Source of the DNA: Oceanirhabdus sp. W0125-5
GTDB taxonomy: Bacteria > Bacillota > Clostridia > Clostridiales > Clostridiaceae
Reading direction: 5' to 3'
Assembly: GCF_027938815.1 (NCBI RefSeq)
Contig: NZ_CP115913.1
Location: 2,328,001 to 2,392,000, forward strand
DNA length: 64,000 nt
The stretch's first letter is position 1, and each line of letters starts with the position of its first letter. This document shows, one piece after another, positions 1 to 8,015 of the stretch. The notes under the pieces were generated by a model, which searched no databases, was not told the origin of the DNA, and saw only the letters and a list, made by a program, of their open reading frames with translations. Position numbers and translations under genes: made by a program.

Positions 1-732
1 TGAAGGAATACTTTCTTTGGGATTGTCATCGTCTTTTACTTGATTTTCAATATTATTTTTATGGATGAATTTATTTGCCATTGAGTTGATTTTATCAGAT
101 GTTTCATAGAGATTCTTAGCAGAAGACTTTATTACATCTATAATATTAGGAGTATTCACTACTAATGGATTTTCCTGATTTGAATTTATAGTATCAATAA
201 TGTCAATGATATTGGCAGATAATTCAAACATGTCTCTTAGAAGAGCGTTATCCATGATTGTACCAAGAATTGATAATTTTAAAATACTAAAATTACTAGG
301 GTTTTCAGATTCCATCATATCCATGATATTAGCAGTTCTATATTCTATAAATAAATCTCGATTTTTTAGTAAGTAATTAACTATTTCAGGTTCACCTAAT
401 AATTTTTCAATTATATAACTACTATTACTTCTGATTATATATTTGGATTTTAATTCATCATCTTTTATAATGTAATCCATTAGTTTCGTGTAGTTAAAAA
501 TATACCTCTCATAGTAATCTCCAATTATTTTAAACTTTAGATTATGTTTATTTGGAATTACACAGGAGATTATAGTATAGACTGGTGAATTTCTTCCACT
601 TTCAGTTTTAAGTTCTATTTTATATGACTTGAATTCTTTAATGACTGACATCTCTTCACAGTTGAATTCGCCTTTAATTTCTTTAGAAAATTGATCCCAT
701 ATATCTTTTTTATTTGGGCCAAAGAACTTCAT
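1..732 (-). CDS. hypothetical protein, 3' end outside window
   Basis: An open frame runs leftward from an ATG at 732 to the edge of the window with no stop, so at least 244 codons are present and the C-terminus is missing. The start is preceded by a strong AGGAGGTGA ribosome site at about 739-747. The protein begins MKFFGPNKKDIWDQFSKEI and is charged, with no signal peptide or membrane segment. I do not recognise a domain. It is divergent from the ribokinase gene, so it has its own promoter in the 733-866 gap. The reading frame is convincing; the function is unknown. Confidence 0.75.
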   Translation of the reverse strand, partial: MKFFGPNKKDIWDQFSKEIKGEFNCEEMSVIKEFKSYKIELKTESGRNSPVYTIISCVIPNKHNLKFKIIGDYYERYIFNYTKLMDYIIKDDELKSKYIIRSNSSYIIEKLLGEPEIVNYLLKNRDLFIEYRTANIMDMMESENPSNFSILKLSILGTIMDNALLRDMFELSANIIDIIDTINSNQENPLVVNTPNIIDVIKSSAKNLYETSDKINSMANKFIHKNNIENQVKDDDNPKESIPS

Positions 733-792
733 AAATTATCACCTCCTACTATATATTAACATATATTTGATTAAAAGGAAAAGGAGGTGGAT

Positions 793-870
793 TTGACTAA
801 AGGGGGAAATAGAAATATAATTTTCATAAGAGTAATAAAAGTAAAAATTAAGAGGTGTTTTATAATATGA
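793..870 (+). CDS. possible 25-codon leader ORF before ribokinase gene
   Basis: A very strong ribosome site (AAGGAGGTGG, 781-790) lies upstream of the sugar kinase but belongs to no annotated start. Two bases after it a TTG at 793 opens 25 codons and stops at TGA 868-870, overlapping the kinase ATG (867-869) as ATGA. The arrangement fits a translationally coupled leader peptide. The spacing is short and TTG starts are weak, so it may instead be a relic. Confidence 0.2.
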   Translation: MTKGGNRNIIFIRVIKVKIKRCFII

Positions 871-1742
871 GAATTTTAGTAATAGGAAGCCTTAATTTTG
901 ATTATACTTTTATGGTAGAGCGCTTACCAGAAGAAGGAGAGACAATATTAGCACGAGATTTTTCAACAGCCTTTGGAGGAAAAGGTGCTAATCAAGCTGT
1001 TGCATGTAGTAGATTAGGCGGAGAAGTGTGTATGATTGGGGCTATAGGGAATGACTCAATTGGAAAAGATATGCTTGTGAATTTAAAAAACAATGGGGTG
1101 GACATTAGTGGAATTAGGAAGCTGGAGGGGCCATCGGGTATGGCAGTTATTTCAGTAAATAATAATAGTGAAAATACAATAGTTGTAAACCCAGGGGTTA
1201 ATAATCAATTAACATCTGAACATATAGAACAATCAGAAGAGCTTATTAAAGAATGCGACATTATATTAATTCAATTAGAAATTCCCATGAGCGCAGTAGA
1301 GAGTGCTATTGGTTTAGCTCATAAGTGGGGAAAGAAAGTTATACTAAATCCTGCTCCCGCAACTACAATTAAAAAAGAGATTTTAGAGAAGGTATATCTT
1401 ATTACTCCAAATAAAAGTGAATTATTTCATTTAACGGGAGAAAAAAATATAATTGAAGGGGTAAAAAAGCTTCTTGAATCAGGAGTGGAGAAGGTTATAG
1501 TAACACTAGGGTCAAAGGGTTGTATATATATGGATAAGACAATATCTAAAAAATATAATCCTTGGAAGGTTAATGCTATTGATCCTACAGCAGCGGGTGA
1601 TACATTCAATGCTGCAATGGCAGTAAGCATAAATAAATCTATGGACGAAGCAGTGGAATTTGCTTCAAAGTGTGCAGCTCTTGCAACAACAAAAATAGGA
1701 GCACAAACATCAATACCATTTTTAAGAGATGTAGAAATTTAA
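867..1742 (+). CDS. rbsK: PfkB-family sugar kinase, ribokinase-like
   Basis: A 291-residue PfkB-family kinase that transfers phosphate from ATP to a sugar, most likely ribose, in the cytoplasm. The N-terminal PfkB signature is visible as GGKGANQAVA (about residues 38-47), and the C-terminal ATP/anion-hole motif as DPTAAGDTFNAA, containing the catalytic Asp of GDTF. Length and motifs fit ribokinase (about 300 aa). The ATG at 867 is preferred over the GTG at 855 because AAGAGGTG at 850-857 is well spaced for it. No ribose ABC transporter or rbsD lies nearby, so the sugar is not fixed by context and the symbol is tentative. Confidence 0.82.
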   Translation: MRILVIGSLNFDYTFMVERLPEEGETILARDFSTAFGGKGANQAVACSRLGGEVCMIGAIGNDSIGKDMLVNLKNNGVDISGIRKLEGPSGMAVISVNNNSENTIVVNPGVNNQLTSEHIEQSEELIKECDIILIQLEIPMSAVESAIGLAHKWGKKVILNPAPATTIKKEILEKVYLITPNKSELFHLTGEKNIIEGVKKLLESGVEKVIVTLGSKGCIYMDKTISKKYNPWKVNAIDPTAAGDTFNAAMAVSINKSMDEAVEFASKCAALATTKIGAQTSIPFLRDVEI

Positions 1743-1814
1743 TGATAAATAATATGTCAGAAGGGGGAAAAGTTTATTTTTTTTATTAAAATTGGTGGAT
1801 TAACTCTAGGCGAA

Positions 1815-2471
1815 ATGATTTTAAGATTGTCCTTAGCTGTAATACTGGGAGGATGTATTGGATTTGAAAGAGAAGTTAGAAATAGACCTGCAGGACTAAG
1901 AACTCATGTATTGGTAACATTAGGTGCTACTTTAATTATGTTAATATCCATGTATGGGTTTAATGGAGGAGATCCTGCAAGGTTAGCTGCACAGGTAGTA
2001 AGTGGAATCGGTTTTTTAGGAGCAGGTACAATATTAAGAGATAACAGTGGTGTAAAAGGATTAACTACAGCAGCTAGCATATGGGTTTGTGGAGGTATAG
2101 GTTTAGCCTTAGGAAATGGATACTATGGGGGAGCATTAGTAACAACATTTTTTGTGTTAATTTCTTTGATATTACTTGGATTGTTTGAAAGAAGAATCTT
2201 AGTTTCAAAATTTCATAAATTTGAGTTAGAGTGTGAAGAACGGATAGGATTAATTGGAGATATTGGGAGTATATTTGCTAAAAATAAAATGAGTATTATT
2301 GATATTAAAATTGATAGTATAGAAGAAGAAGAAGAAATACGAAAATTAAATATTAGTATGCAGATTAAGATGGAAGATAAGGCACGTGTAGAGGTGCTTA
2401 TGGAAAAACTTCTTAATATTGACGGAGTAACAGGAGTAATATATAATAAAAAAAGATTAAATAATAAATAA
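1815..2471 (+). CDS. MgtC/SapB family membrane protein
   Basis: An integral membrane protein of the MgtC family. The diagnostic stretch GFEREVRNRPAGLRTHVLV sits at about residues 16-34, followed by several hydrophobic helices and a soluble C-terminal ACT-like tail (about 135-218) rich in beta and charged segments. MgtC proteins are linked to magnesium starvation and virulence; the role here is not known. From the ATG at 1815 the protein is shorter at the N-terminus than relatives. The frame stays open upstream to the region just after a strong GGGGG ribosome site (1763-1767), where only a non-canonical ATT (1776) is suitably placed. A simple hairpin terminator follows the stop. Confidence 0.82.
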   Translation: MILRLSLAVILGGCIGFEREVRNRPAGLRTHVLVTLGATLIMLISMYGFNGGDPARLAAQVVSGIGFLGAGTILRDNSGVKGLTTAASIWVCGGIGLALGNGYYGGALVTTFFVLISLILLGLFERRILVSKFHKFELECEERIGLIGDIGSIFAKNKMSIIDIKIDSIEEEEEIRKLNISMQIKMEDKARVEVLMEKLLNIDGVTGVIYNKKRLNNK

Positions 2472-2509
2472 AAAGCATAGAGCATTATAGCGCAGCTCTA
2501 TGCTTTTTG
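2470..2509. terminator. bidirectional terminator, mgtC-like gene / thiT
   Basis: A stem of 12 bp (AAAGCATAGAGC paired with GCTCTATGCTTT) with flanking A and T runs sits between two convergent genes and can end transcription from both sides. Confidence 0.85.
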
Positions 2510-2512
2510 TTG

Positions 2513-3172
2513 CTATATATCAATTCGATTTGAAGTGCTTTTTAATCTATTAAATGGTATGAAAATAATTAATAAAATACATATGATGTACTCAGGTAGT
2601 AAATAAGAACCATTATATATGAAGGAGTACCAATAAGGAGACATTCCTTCAGGGGCATATTGTCCAAAAAATATCACACCAGAAAGCCAGTGGAATATAA
2701 ACCTTCCAAATACAGCAGCAGTTACACCTAATAATCTGTAAATGACTCCATTAAAATAGTTGGATTGTTTATATTTAAAGAATCCAGCTAAACCTAACAT
2801 CATAAATGGTAATGGATAATCAAATAGAACTTGTATAGGGTGAACAATGTAAGGACTAACAAGAAGATTTATTAATCCGAAGATAAATCCAGCCAGAAAT
2901 CCTACTTCTGGGCCATAAATTAATGCAAGAATTATTATTGGAACCATACTACCTAATGTTACGCTTCCTCCTTGAGGCATCTTAAATAAAACTACTAAAT
3001 TTAAGACAAAGGTTAAAGCCACAACAACTCCGATTATTGAAATTAACTTTGGAGTTAGTTTAACTTTTTTAAAGATAATAAAAGCCATAGTAATTATAAA
3101 TAGAATTGCTAATGCTAATAAAACAAATGGTGATTGAATCAATTGTTTAATACTTTCTAGAAAATTATTCAT
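2513..3172 (-). CDS. thiT: thiamine transporter ThiT (ECF S-component)
   Basis: A 219-residue, six-helix membrane protein that works as the thiamine-binding S-component of an energy-coupling-factor transporter, using a shared EcfAAT module encoded elsewhere. ThiT-like features include the segment around GSVTLGSMVPI, the glycine-rich GFLAGFIFGLIN stretch and the long hydrophobic helices. The assignment is strongly supported by the TPP riboswitch directly upstream. The ATG at 3172 has AGGAGG at 3180-3185, and that ribosome site is itself buried in a hairpin. It converges on the MgtC-family gene. Confidence 0.88.
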   Translation of the reverse strand: MNNFLESIKQLIQSPFVLLALAILFIITMAFIIFKKVKLTPKLISIIGVVVALTFVLNLVVLFKMPQGGSVTLGSMVPIIILALIYGPEVGFLAGFIFGLINLLVSPYIVHPIQVLFDYPLPFMMLGLAGFFKYKQSNYFNGVIYRLLGVTAAVFGRFIFHWLSGVIFFGQYAPEGMSPYWYSFIYNGSYLLPEYIICILLIIFIPFNRLKSTSNRIDI

Positions 3173-3179
3173 AAAAAAA

Positions 3180-3204
3180 CCTCCTTTGCATTGTGCGCTG
3201 GAGG
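3180..3204 (-). promoter_or_regulatory. hairpin sequestering the thiT ribosome site
   Basis: On the transcript CCTCC (3204-3200) pairs with GGAGG (3184-3180), with an inner GCA/TGC pairing and a CAA loop. The right arm is the thiT ribosome site, and it is followed directly by seven U residues before the start codon. The structure therefore looks like both an intrinsic terminator and a translation block. Confidence 0.55.
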
Positions 3205-3268
3205 GTTGTCTTAATAGAATGTCTAAATATTACTATACATATAGGCAATTTAGAACCTTCGATATAAT

Positions 3269-3353
3269 AGCTTCCCTACGCTGGTATTAACCAGATCAGG
3301 TATGAGGGTAATAGATTAAAATCTATTTCTCAGCCAAATGACACCCCTAGCAC
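3269..3353 (-). ncRNA. TPP riboswitch (THI element)
   Basis: On the minus strand the conserved THI-box blocks appear in order: GGGGTG near 3348-3343, CTGAGA near 3333-3328, ACCCTCATACCTGATCTGG near 3310-3292, and the closing GCGTAGGGAAG at 3281-3271. This is the thiamine-pyrophosphate aptamer. It lies about 100 bases upstream of thiT, so high TPP should lower expression of the transporter. The hairpin over the thiT ribosome site is the likely expression platform. Confidence 0.95.
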
Positions 3354-3460
3354 GGTTTATTCTTTTTTCAAAATCATTATACCGTATTTAGGGAATAAAA
3401 ACAAGAAATTGAATGAATATAATTTTAAATTGATAATAATTATTGAAAGTGGTGATTAAA

Positions 3461-6256
3461 TTGTTTAAAAAAGATATTGAAAATAAAAGTGATAGAGAGA
3501 TTATTGAAAAGGTTATTACAAATGAAGTATACGAATTTTTTGTGGATTTTTTACCTAAACTCGGATTCGAAGAACGAGAAGGGCAGCAGGACATGGCTTT
3601 AGATATATGTGAAGCTATGAGGGATAATCAACATATAATGGTAGAGGCTGGGGTTGGTATTGGTAAATCTTATGCATATTTATTGCCCTTAATGATATAT
3701 AATAGAGAATTCAAAGAACCTGTAGTAGTGTCCACATCTACAATATCTTTACAAGAACAACTTATGGATGATATAAGGGCGGTATCAAAAAAGCTTGGAT
3801 TCTCTCCAGAGGTTGTTTTAGCTAAAGGAATGAGTCACTTTGGATGCAGGTTAAGAGTTGAGGAGTTTGGAAGTAAAGTATTATTTGAAGAGGATTATGA
3901 GAAAACAAAAGTATACAATTATCTTAAGAATTGGGTAAAAGATATTGGTGATAGAGCAAAGTTGAACGAGGATATAAGTGAAGATATTTGGGAAAGTGTT
4001 AATGTTAAAAACTGTTTGTTTAATAAGTGCAAATTCTATAATGAATGTGTATTTATTGATAAGAGAAATAAGATGGGAAATACAGATGGTATAATATTAT
4101 GTAATCATGATTTATTAATTGTTGATGCACATAAAAAAATTAGAAAAGAAAGAGCTTTGCTCAGTAATAGAATAAAATACATAACTATTGATGAGGCACA
4201 TAATCTTGAAGAAAAAGTTAGAGGGGTGCTTCAAGAAGAACTTACATATAAAAAGTGTTTTACCATATTTAATGATAGTAAGTTTTTTATGAAAAGAACT
4301 GGAAACAGTAAAGAAATTGAAAAAATAAATATCCTAATTAAAGATATAGATAGGTATTTTAAGATATTAGCTAATGATATTAACGAACAAATGAAAGTTG
4401 GAAAATTTCAAGGATCTGAACAGAGTAGATTTAATATAAATAGACACAAAGTTTTGAATATATCAAGAAATATTATTAATACATTAGATGATGTTATTAA
4501 AAATATTGCATTAGTTGACATAGTTAATGTATCAGAGTTTGAATACTTTAATAATTTACAAGATGAAATTCTTGAAGATCTTAAAAGGATAAAAGAAGAT
4601 ATTTATAATGTTGTTTATGAGAGTTATGATACTCTCGCTTGGGGAGAGTTCAATGGAAAAGAAGCTGATTTGTTAAATGTTAGGTTGATGATTGCACCTA
4701 AGTTCATAAATAAAGTAATAAAAAAGCTGTTTTTTAGAGAAAAGGAAAATGAGTTTCAATTAGAAAATCTACCTAAAATTATTTTAACTTCCGCTACCTT
4801 GACAAATAGGTTTCATGGTGATTTGAAAGAACGTTACTCGTATATAATAAATAACATTGGGTTTCCACAAGAGGAAAAGAGAGGAATTCTATCTGAACCA
4901 AAAGAGTCACCTTTTGATTATGATAATAATACTATAGTATATTATAAGAATAAAATGCCTCATCCTATGAAATCAAGAGAAGCCTTCTTAAAGGAAGCAA
5001 TTGAAGAAATTATAAAACTTATTAAAATGACTGATGGTAAAACTTTAATACTTTTTGCATCAAAAGAGGACTTGAATTGGGTATATAAAGAGTTAAAAAA
5101 GAGAAAGTTTTCTTATAAGATTTTAAAACAGAATCCATATTCATCCCAGGAAAATATAATGACAGCTTTCAAAGAAGAAGAAAATTCTATATTGTTAGGT
5201 ACAGGAATCTTCTGGGAAGGAATAAATATTCCTGGTAAAACACTTTCTCAGGTGATTGTAACAAGATTACCTTTTCCTGTTCCAGATCCAATTATCGAAT
5301 TCAAAAGAAGCATAAGTCAAAATCCTTTATTGGAAGTAAATGTTCCTGAAATGATTTTAAAATTAAGACAGGGTGTCGGGAGATTGATAAGAAATAGTAA
5401 GGATTCAGGAGTAGTTGCATTATTAGACCCCAGAGTAGGAGAGGATATGAATCTGGAATACAAAGAAATGATCTGGAATGCAATTCCAATGAAAAACAGA
5501 ACAACAGATATTAAGACTGTTAAGAAATTTATAGAAGATAAAGTTATAAAAAGAGAAGATGATATTGAAATTAAGAGTATTAATGATGTGAGTTTCAAAG
5601 AATTTTCCACAAAGAAATTTTTTGGAGAGGACAATTACATTAACCTTAAAACAATTAAATGCAATAAAAAGTTCGAAAATGGAGTGTTGGAAATAAAAAA
5701 ATGGATAAGTAATAATAAAAATAATACAAATCCTAAAACAAGAGAAATTGCTGTTAGAATGGAGAAAATGATTAAGTCTATTTTATGTGGTATTCCTTTA
5801 AAAAATCTTGAAATTGAGGTGAACCTTCAAAAGCTGGAACTATTAAACATATCTAATGGGATTGAACAAATAAAAAGAAAACTTCTTATTTGGAAGCAAA
5901 AGAGAATTAAAATCCATGAGGAAGATGATATTTTAAAATTACTTAAAATATTTAAAATCATAAGAGCTGAGTATTATAGTGATAATCTAAAATATCAATG
6001 TTTCGTAAAAGAAATTAAAAATAAAGAAGAGAAACAAATTATATTTGAGAATGAGGTTTTTAAAAAGATTGGTAAAGAAGTTTTCACAATTGATTGTTTA
6101 TATGAAGGGGAGCTTAAAGGAAAGTCCAATACGATGAAAGCTGTATTATTTTATTATAATGAGGATACAATTCAAAGATTAGTTGAATGGGGAATATCCT
6201 GTGAGATAGTTTTATATGAATTTGAAAAAGATTTGATTATTAAAAAGAATAGGTGA
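3461..6256 (+). CDS. dinG: DinG/XPD-family Fe-S ATP-dependent helicase
   Basis: A superfamily 2 DNA helicase of 931 residues. Visible motifs in order are Walker A GVGIGKS, a cysteine set consistent with an Fe-S domain (FGCRLR, then NCLFNKCKFYNEC), the DEAH box in TIDEAHNLEE, LTSATLTN, GTGIFWEGINIPG and the motif VI segment QGVGRLIR. The last 250 residues after the helicase core are lysine-rich and not recognised. I start at the TTG at 3461 because the GGTGAT ribosome site (3451-3456) matches those of the following genes; a TTG at 3443 would add six residues. The stop overlaps the ribosome site of the next gene, so the helicase and the small paralogues are probably co-transcribed. The symbol denotes the family rather than proven orthology. 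Confidence 0.85.
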   Translation: MFKKDIENKSDREIIEKVITNEVYEFFVDFLPKLGFEEREGQQDMALDICEAMRDNQHIMVEAGVGIGKSYAYLLPLMIYNREFKEPVVVSTSTISLQEQLMDDIRAVSKKLGFSPEVVLAKGMSHFGCRLRVEEFGSKVLFEEDYEKTKVYNYLKNWVKDIGDRAKLNEDISEDIWESVNVKNCLFNKCKFYNECVFIDKRNKMGNTDGIILCNHDLLIVDAHKKIRKERALLSNRIKYITIDEAHNLEEKVRGVLQEELTYKKCFTIFNDSKFFMKRTGNSKEIEKINILIKDIDRYFKILANDINEQMKVGKFQGSEQSRFNINRHKVLNISRNIINTLDDVIKNIALVDIVNVSEFEYFNNLQDEILEDLKRIKEDIYNVVYESYDTLAWGEFNGKEADLLNVRLMIAPKFINKVIKKLFFREKENEFQLENLPKIILTSATLTNRFHGDLKERYSYIINNIGFPQEEKRGILSEPKESPFDYDNNTIVYYKNKMPHPMKSREAFLKEAIEEIIKLIKMTDGKTLILFASKEDLNWVYKELKKRKFSYKILKQNPYSSQENIMTAFKEEENSILLGTGIFWEGINIPGKTLSQVIVTRLPFPVPDPIIEFKRSISQNPLLEVNVPEMILKLRQGVGRLIRNSKDSGVVALLDPRVGEDMNLEYKEMIWNAIPMKNRTTDIKTVKKFIEDKVIKREDDIEIKSINDVSFKEFSTKKFFGEDNYINLKTIKCNKKFENGVLEIKKWISNNKNNTNPKTREIAVRMEKMIKSILCGIPLKNLEIEVNLQKLELLNISNGIEQIKRKLLIWKQKRIKIHEEDDILKLLKIFKIIRAEYYSDNLKYQCFVKEIKNKEEKQIIFENEVFKKIGKEVFTIDCLYEGELKGKSNTMKAVLFYYNEDTIQRLVEWGISCEIVLYEFEKDLIIKKNR

Positions 6257-6260
6257 TTTT

Positions 6261-6587
6261 ATGAATGTTGATTTATATGAATATAATTCAAATAATGTTA
6301 TTTTTCAAAGTAAAACATATGATATAAGTATGCTTATTGATGGAAAGGTTAGAAGTGAGCTTTTGCATACTAGAATAACAAAACCAGGTTTAGATCCCTT
6401 TTGGAGTCCAGGGGTTGATCCATATAAGAGTATATTTAAGTTTGCTCCAGAAAGACCTTTTCCACCACCAAGCTTAGATATGTCTTATATAGATGAATCG
6501 TTTATTGATACTGCTTTCTTTAAAAATATAGAGTTAGAAAGTGGAGAATTTAAAGAAGAAGACTACGAATTTTTCAAGATTTTTTAA
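6261..6587 (+). CDS. small acidic protein, first of three tandem paralogues
   Basis: A 108-residue soluble protein of unknown function. It starts with MNVDLYEY, exactly like the next two genes. Its core is a proline/aromatic motif DPFWSPGVDPYKSIFK (about residues 48-63), followed by a proline-rich stretch and an acidic tail. No signal peptide, membrane segment or catalytic motif is visible. It begins four bases after the helicase stop, with ribosome site AGGTGA. I do not recognise the family. Confidence 0.72.
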   Translation: MNVDLYEYNSNNVIFQSKTYDISMLIDGKVRSELLHTRITKPGLDPFWSPGVDPYKSIFKFAPERPFPPPSLDMSYIDESFIDTAFFKNIELESGEFKEEDYEFFKIF

Positions 6588-6601
6588 AGGATAGTGACTA
6601 T

Positions 6602-6925
6602 ATGAATGTTGATTTATATGAATATAAAAGGTGGAAAGAAAAAATTAAAAAAGAAACATATGAAGATGAAATATTTATTGATAATCAACGAGTAGAAGAA
6701 ATTTCATATAGACCAGTACTTACTCCTGGAAAAGATGCTTACTGGAGTCCTGGGAAAGATCCTTATTTAAGTGTATTTAAGCTTAGTAAAAAGTCGAATT
6801 CATTCCAAGCGCCATCTTTAGAGGGAAATGGTATGATTAATCTGCAGATAGAAGAGGAAGAATTTATCGAAGAAGGGTATATCTCTGAGGAATCTATTAA
6901 TGTAGATACTGAAAATGAATTATAA
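6602..6925 (+). CDS. small acidic protein, second of three tandem paralogues
   Basis: A 107-residue paralogue of the preceding gene with the same MNVDLYEY start. Its core reads TPGKDAYWSPGKDPYLSVFK, which looks like an internal doubling of a PGxDxxW/Y unit, and it ends in a strongly acidic tail. Similarity to its neighbours is confined to the N-terminal octapeptide and this core. The function is unknown. It is 14 bases downstream of its sister, so very likely in the same operon. Confidence 0.72.
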   Translation: MNVDLYEYKRWKEKIKKETYEDEIFIDNQRVEEISYRPVLTPGKDAYWSPGKDPYLSVFKLSKKSNSFQAPSLEGNGMINLQIEEEEFIEEGYISEESINVDTENEL

Positions 6926-6968
6926 ATTTGAACTTTAAAGTAATTGAATAATTTTAAAAGGTGATTTA

Positions 6969-7394
6969 ATGAATGTTGATTTATATGAATATCATACAGC
7001 TAGAGAACAGGAGCAAAAAATAGACAATAAAGAGAGTGTTTTTATTGACCAAAAAGAAATAAATATATTTTTAAATAGACCTGATGGTTATGGCAAAGAT
7101 GCTTATTGGAGTTATTACAAAATGGGGAAACCACTTGGAAAATTCAAAGCACCATATCAAGTGGAACTTCTTCCAGAAGAAGTATTATTAGATGAAGATA
7201 TTTTAGATGAATATTCTATGATTGAAATTGAAAGTTTGCAAAGGCCAGTAGGAGAAGTGTTTAAAGGCCCTTATTGGACTCTTTTCAATATTGGAAAATC
7301 ACCAAGTGTATTTAAAGATCCAATGTTAAAAGAGGATGGAAATAAAATTAACAAGAAGGATCAATTAAAATTAGAAGATTTTAAAACAGAATAA
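6969..7394 (+). CDS. small protein, third of three tandem paralogues, two core repeats
   Basis: A 141-residue paralogue that again starts with MNVDLYEY. It carries two copies of the core: KDAYWSYYKMGKPLGKFKAP (about residues 40-59) and GPYWTLFNIGKSPSVFKDP (about 101-119). The shared pattern is (D/G)xYW(S/T), then G, then FK, then P. The ribosome site is AAGGTGATTTA. No known domain is recognised; the duplicated core suggests a binding module rather than an enzyme. Confidence 0.72.
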   Translation: MNVDLYEYHTAREQEQKIDNKESVFIDQKEINIFLNRPDGYGKDAYWSYYKMGKPLGKFKAPYQVELLPEEVLLDEDILDEYSMIEIESLQRPVGEVFKGPYWTLFNIGKSPSVFKDPMLKEDGNKINKKDQLKLEDFKTE

Positions 7395-7436
7395 AGAGGG
7401 GGAAATTTCAAGCAAGTTATCATAAGGAGAAGAGTT

Positions 7437-7988
7437 ATGAGTGATATTATTGATATTAATCAATTACGTAACAAAGTAACAGAAAAAGACGTAAATGAGT
7501 TTAGAGAATTTATTTTCAGACTTTATGATAAACTAGCAGAAGGAAAACTTTTTGTTGGAGAAATTACAGAACAGATGGATCAGTATGCAGAAATAAAAGG
7601 AATAACAGAAGAGAAATTATGTAATTTGAGAGAAGAATTGATAAAAGAACTCACGGAAGAAGTAGGATTTAATTTCAAGGAAATTGAAAAACAAATAGAA
7701 GAAACAGATCTTAATTTAGATTTTGAGGAGCTTGAAGAACAACTAAAGTTTTATGATACTAATATTAAAAATATTAGTATTAAAGGGGTTTTTAAATATA
7801 GGATAAATAATCAATTCAATGATATTCTAATCATTTTTGAAGGGGATAAAGGATATATACTTACGCAAAGAAAACCAGATTTTAATGATAAGGACTTGAA
7901 AAATATTATTCAGGATTATAAGCAAAATCATAATAAGAATGAAATTGAAGTGATAGTTTTAAAAGAGATTGAGAGACATAAACTTTAA
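7437..7988 (+). CDS. DUF3867-like cytoplasmic protein
   Basis: A 183-residue, highly charged protein with an alpha-helical N-terminal two thirds (many E/K) and a short beta-rich C-terminal part (about 115-180). The start MSDIIDINQLRNKV and overall layout resemble the clostridial DUF3867 family, which has no known function; this match is from memory. It follows the third small paralogue by about 40 bases with ribosome site AAGGAGAAG and closes the helicase operon at a strong terminator. Confidence 0.6.
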   Translation: MSDIIDINQLRNKVTEKDVNEFREFIFRLYDKLAEGKLFVGEITEQMDQYAEIKGITEEKLCNLREELIKELTEEVGFNFKEIEKQIEETDLNLDFEELEEQLKFYDTNIKNISIKGVFKYRINNQFNDILIIFEGDKGYILTQRKPDFNDKDLKNIIQDYKQNHNKNEIEVIVLKEIERHKL

Positions 7989-8014
7989 AAAGCACGCTTT
8001 TATGCGTGCTTTTG
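7987..8014. terminator. bidirectional terminator after DUF3867-like gene / CDF gene
   Basis: AAGCACGC pairs with GCGTGCTT around a TTTTA loop, followed by T residues and preceded by A residues. It sits between convergent genes. Confidence 0.9.
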
Positions 8015-8015
8015 T

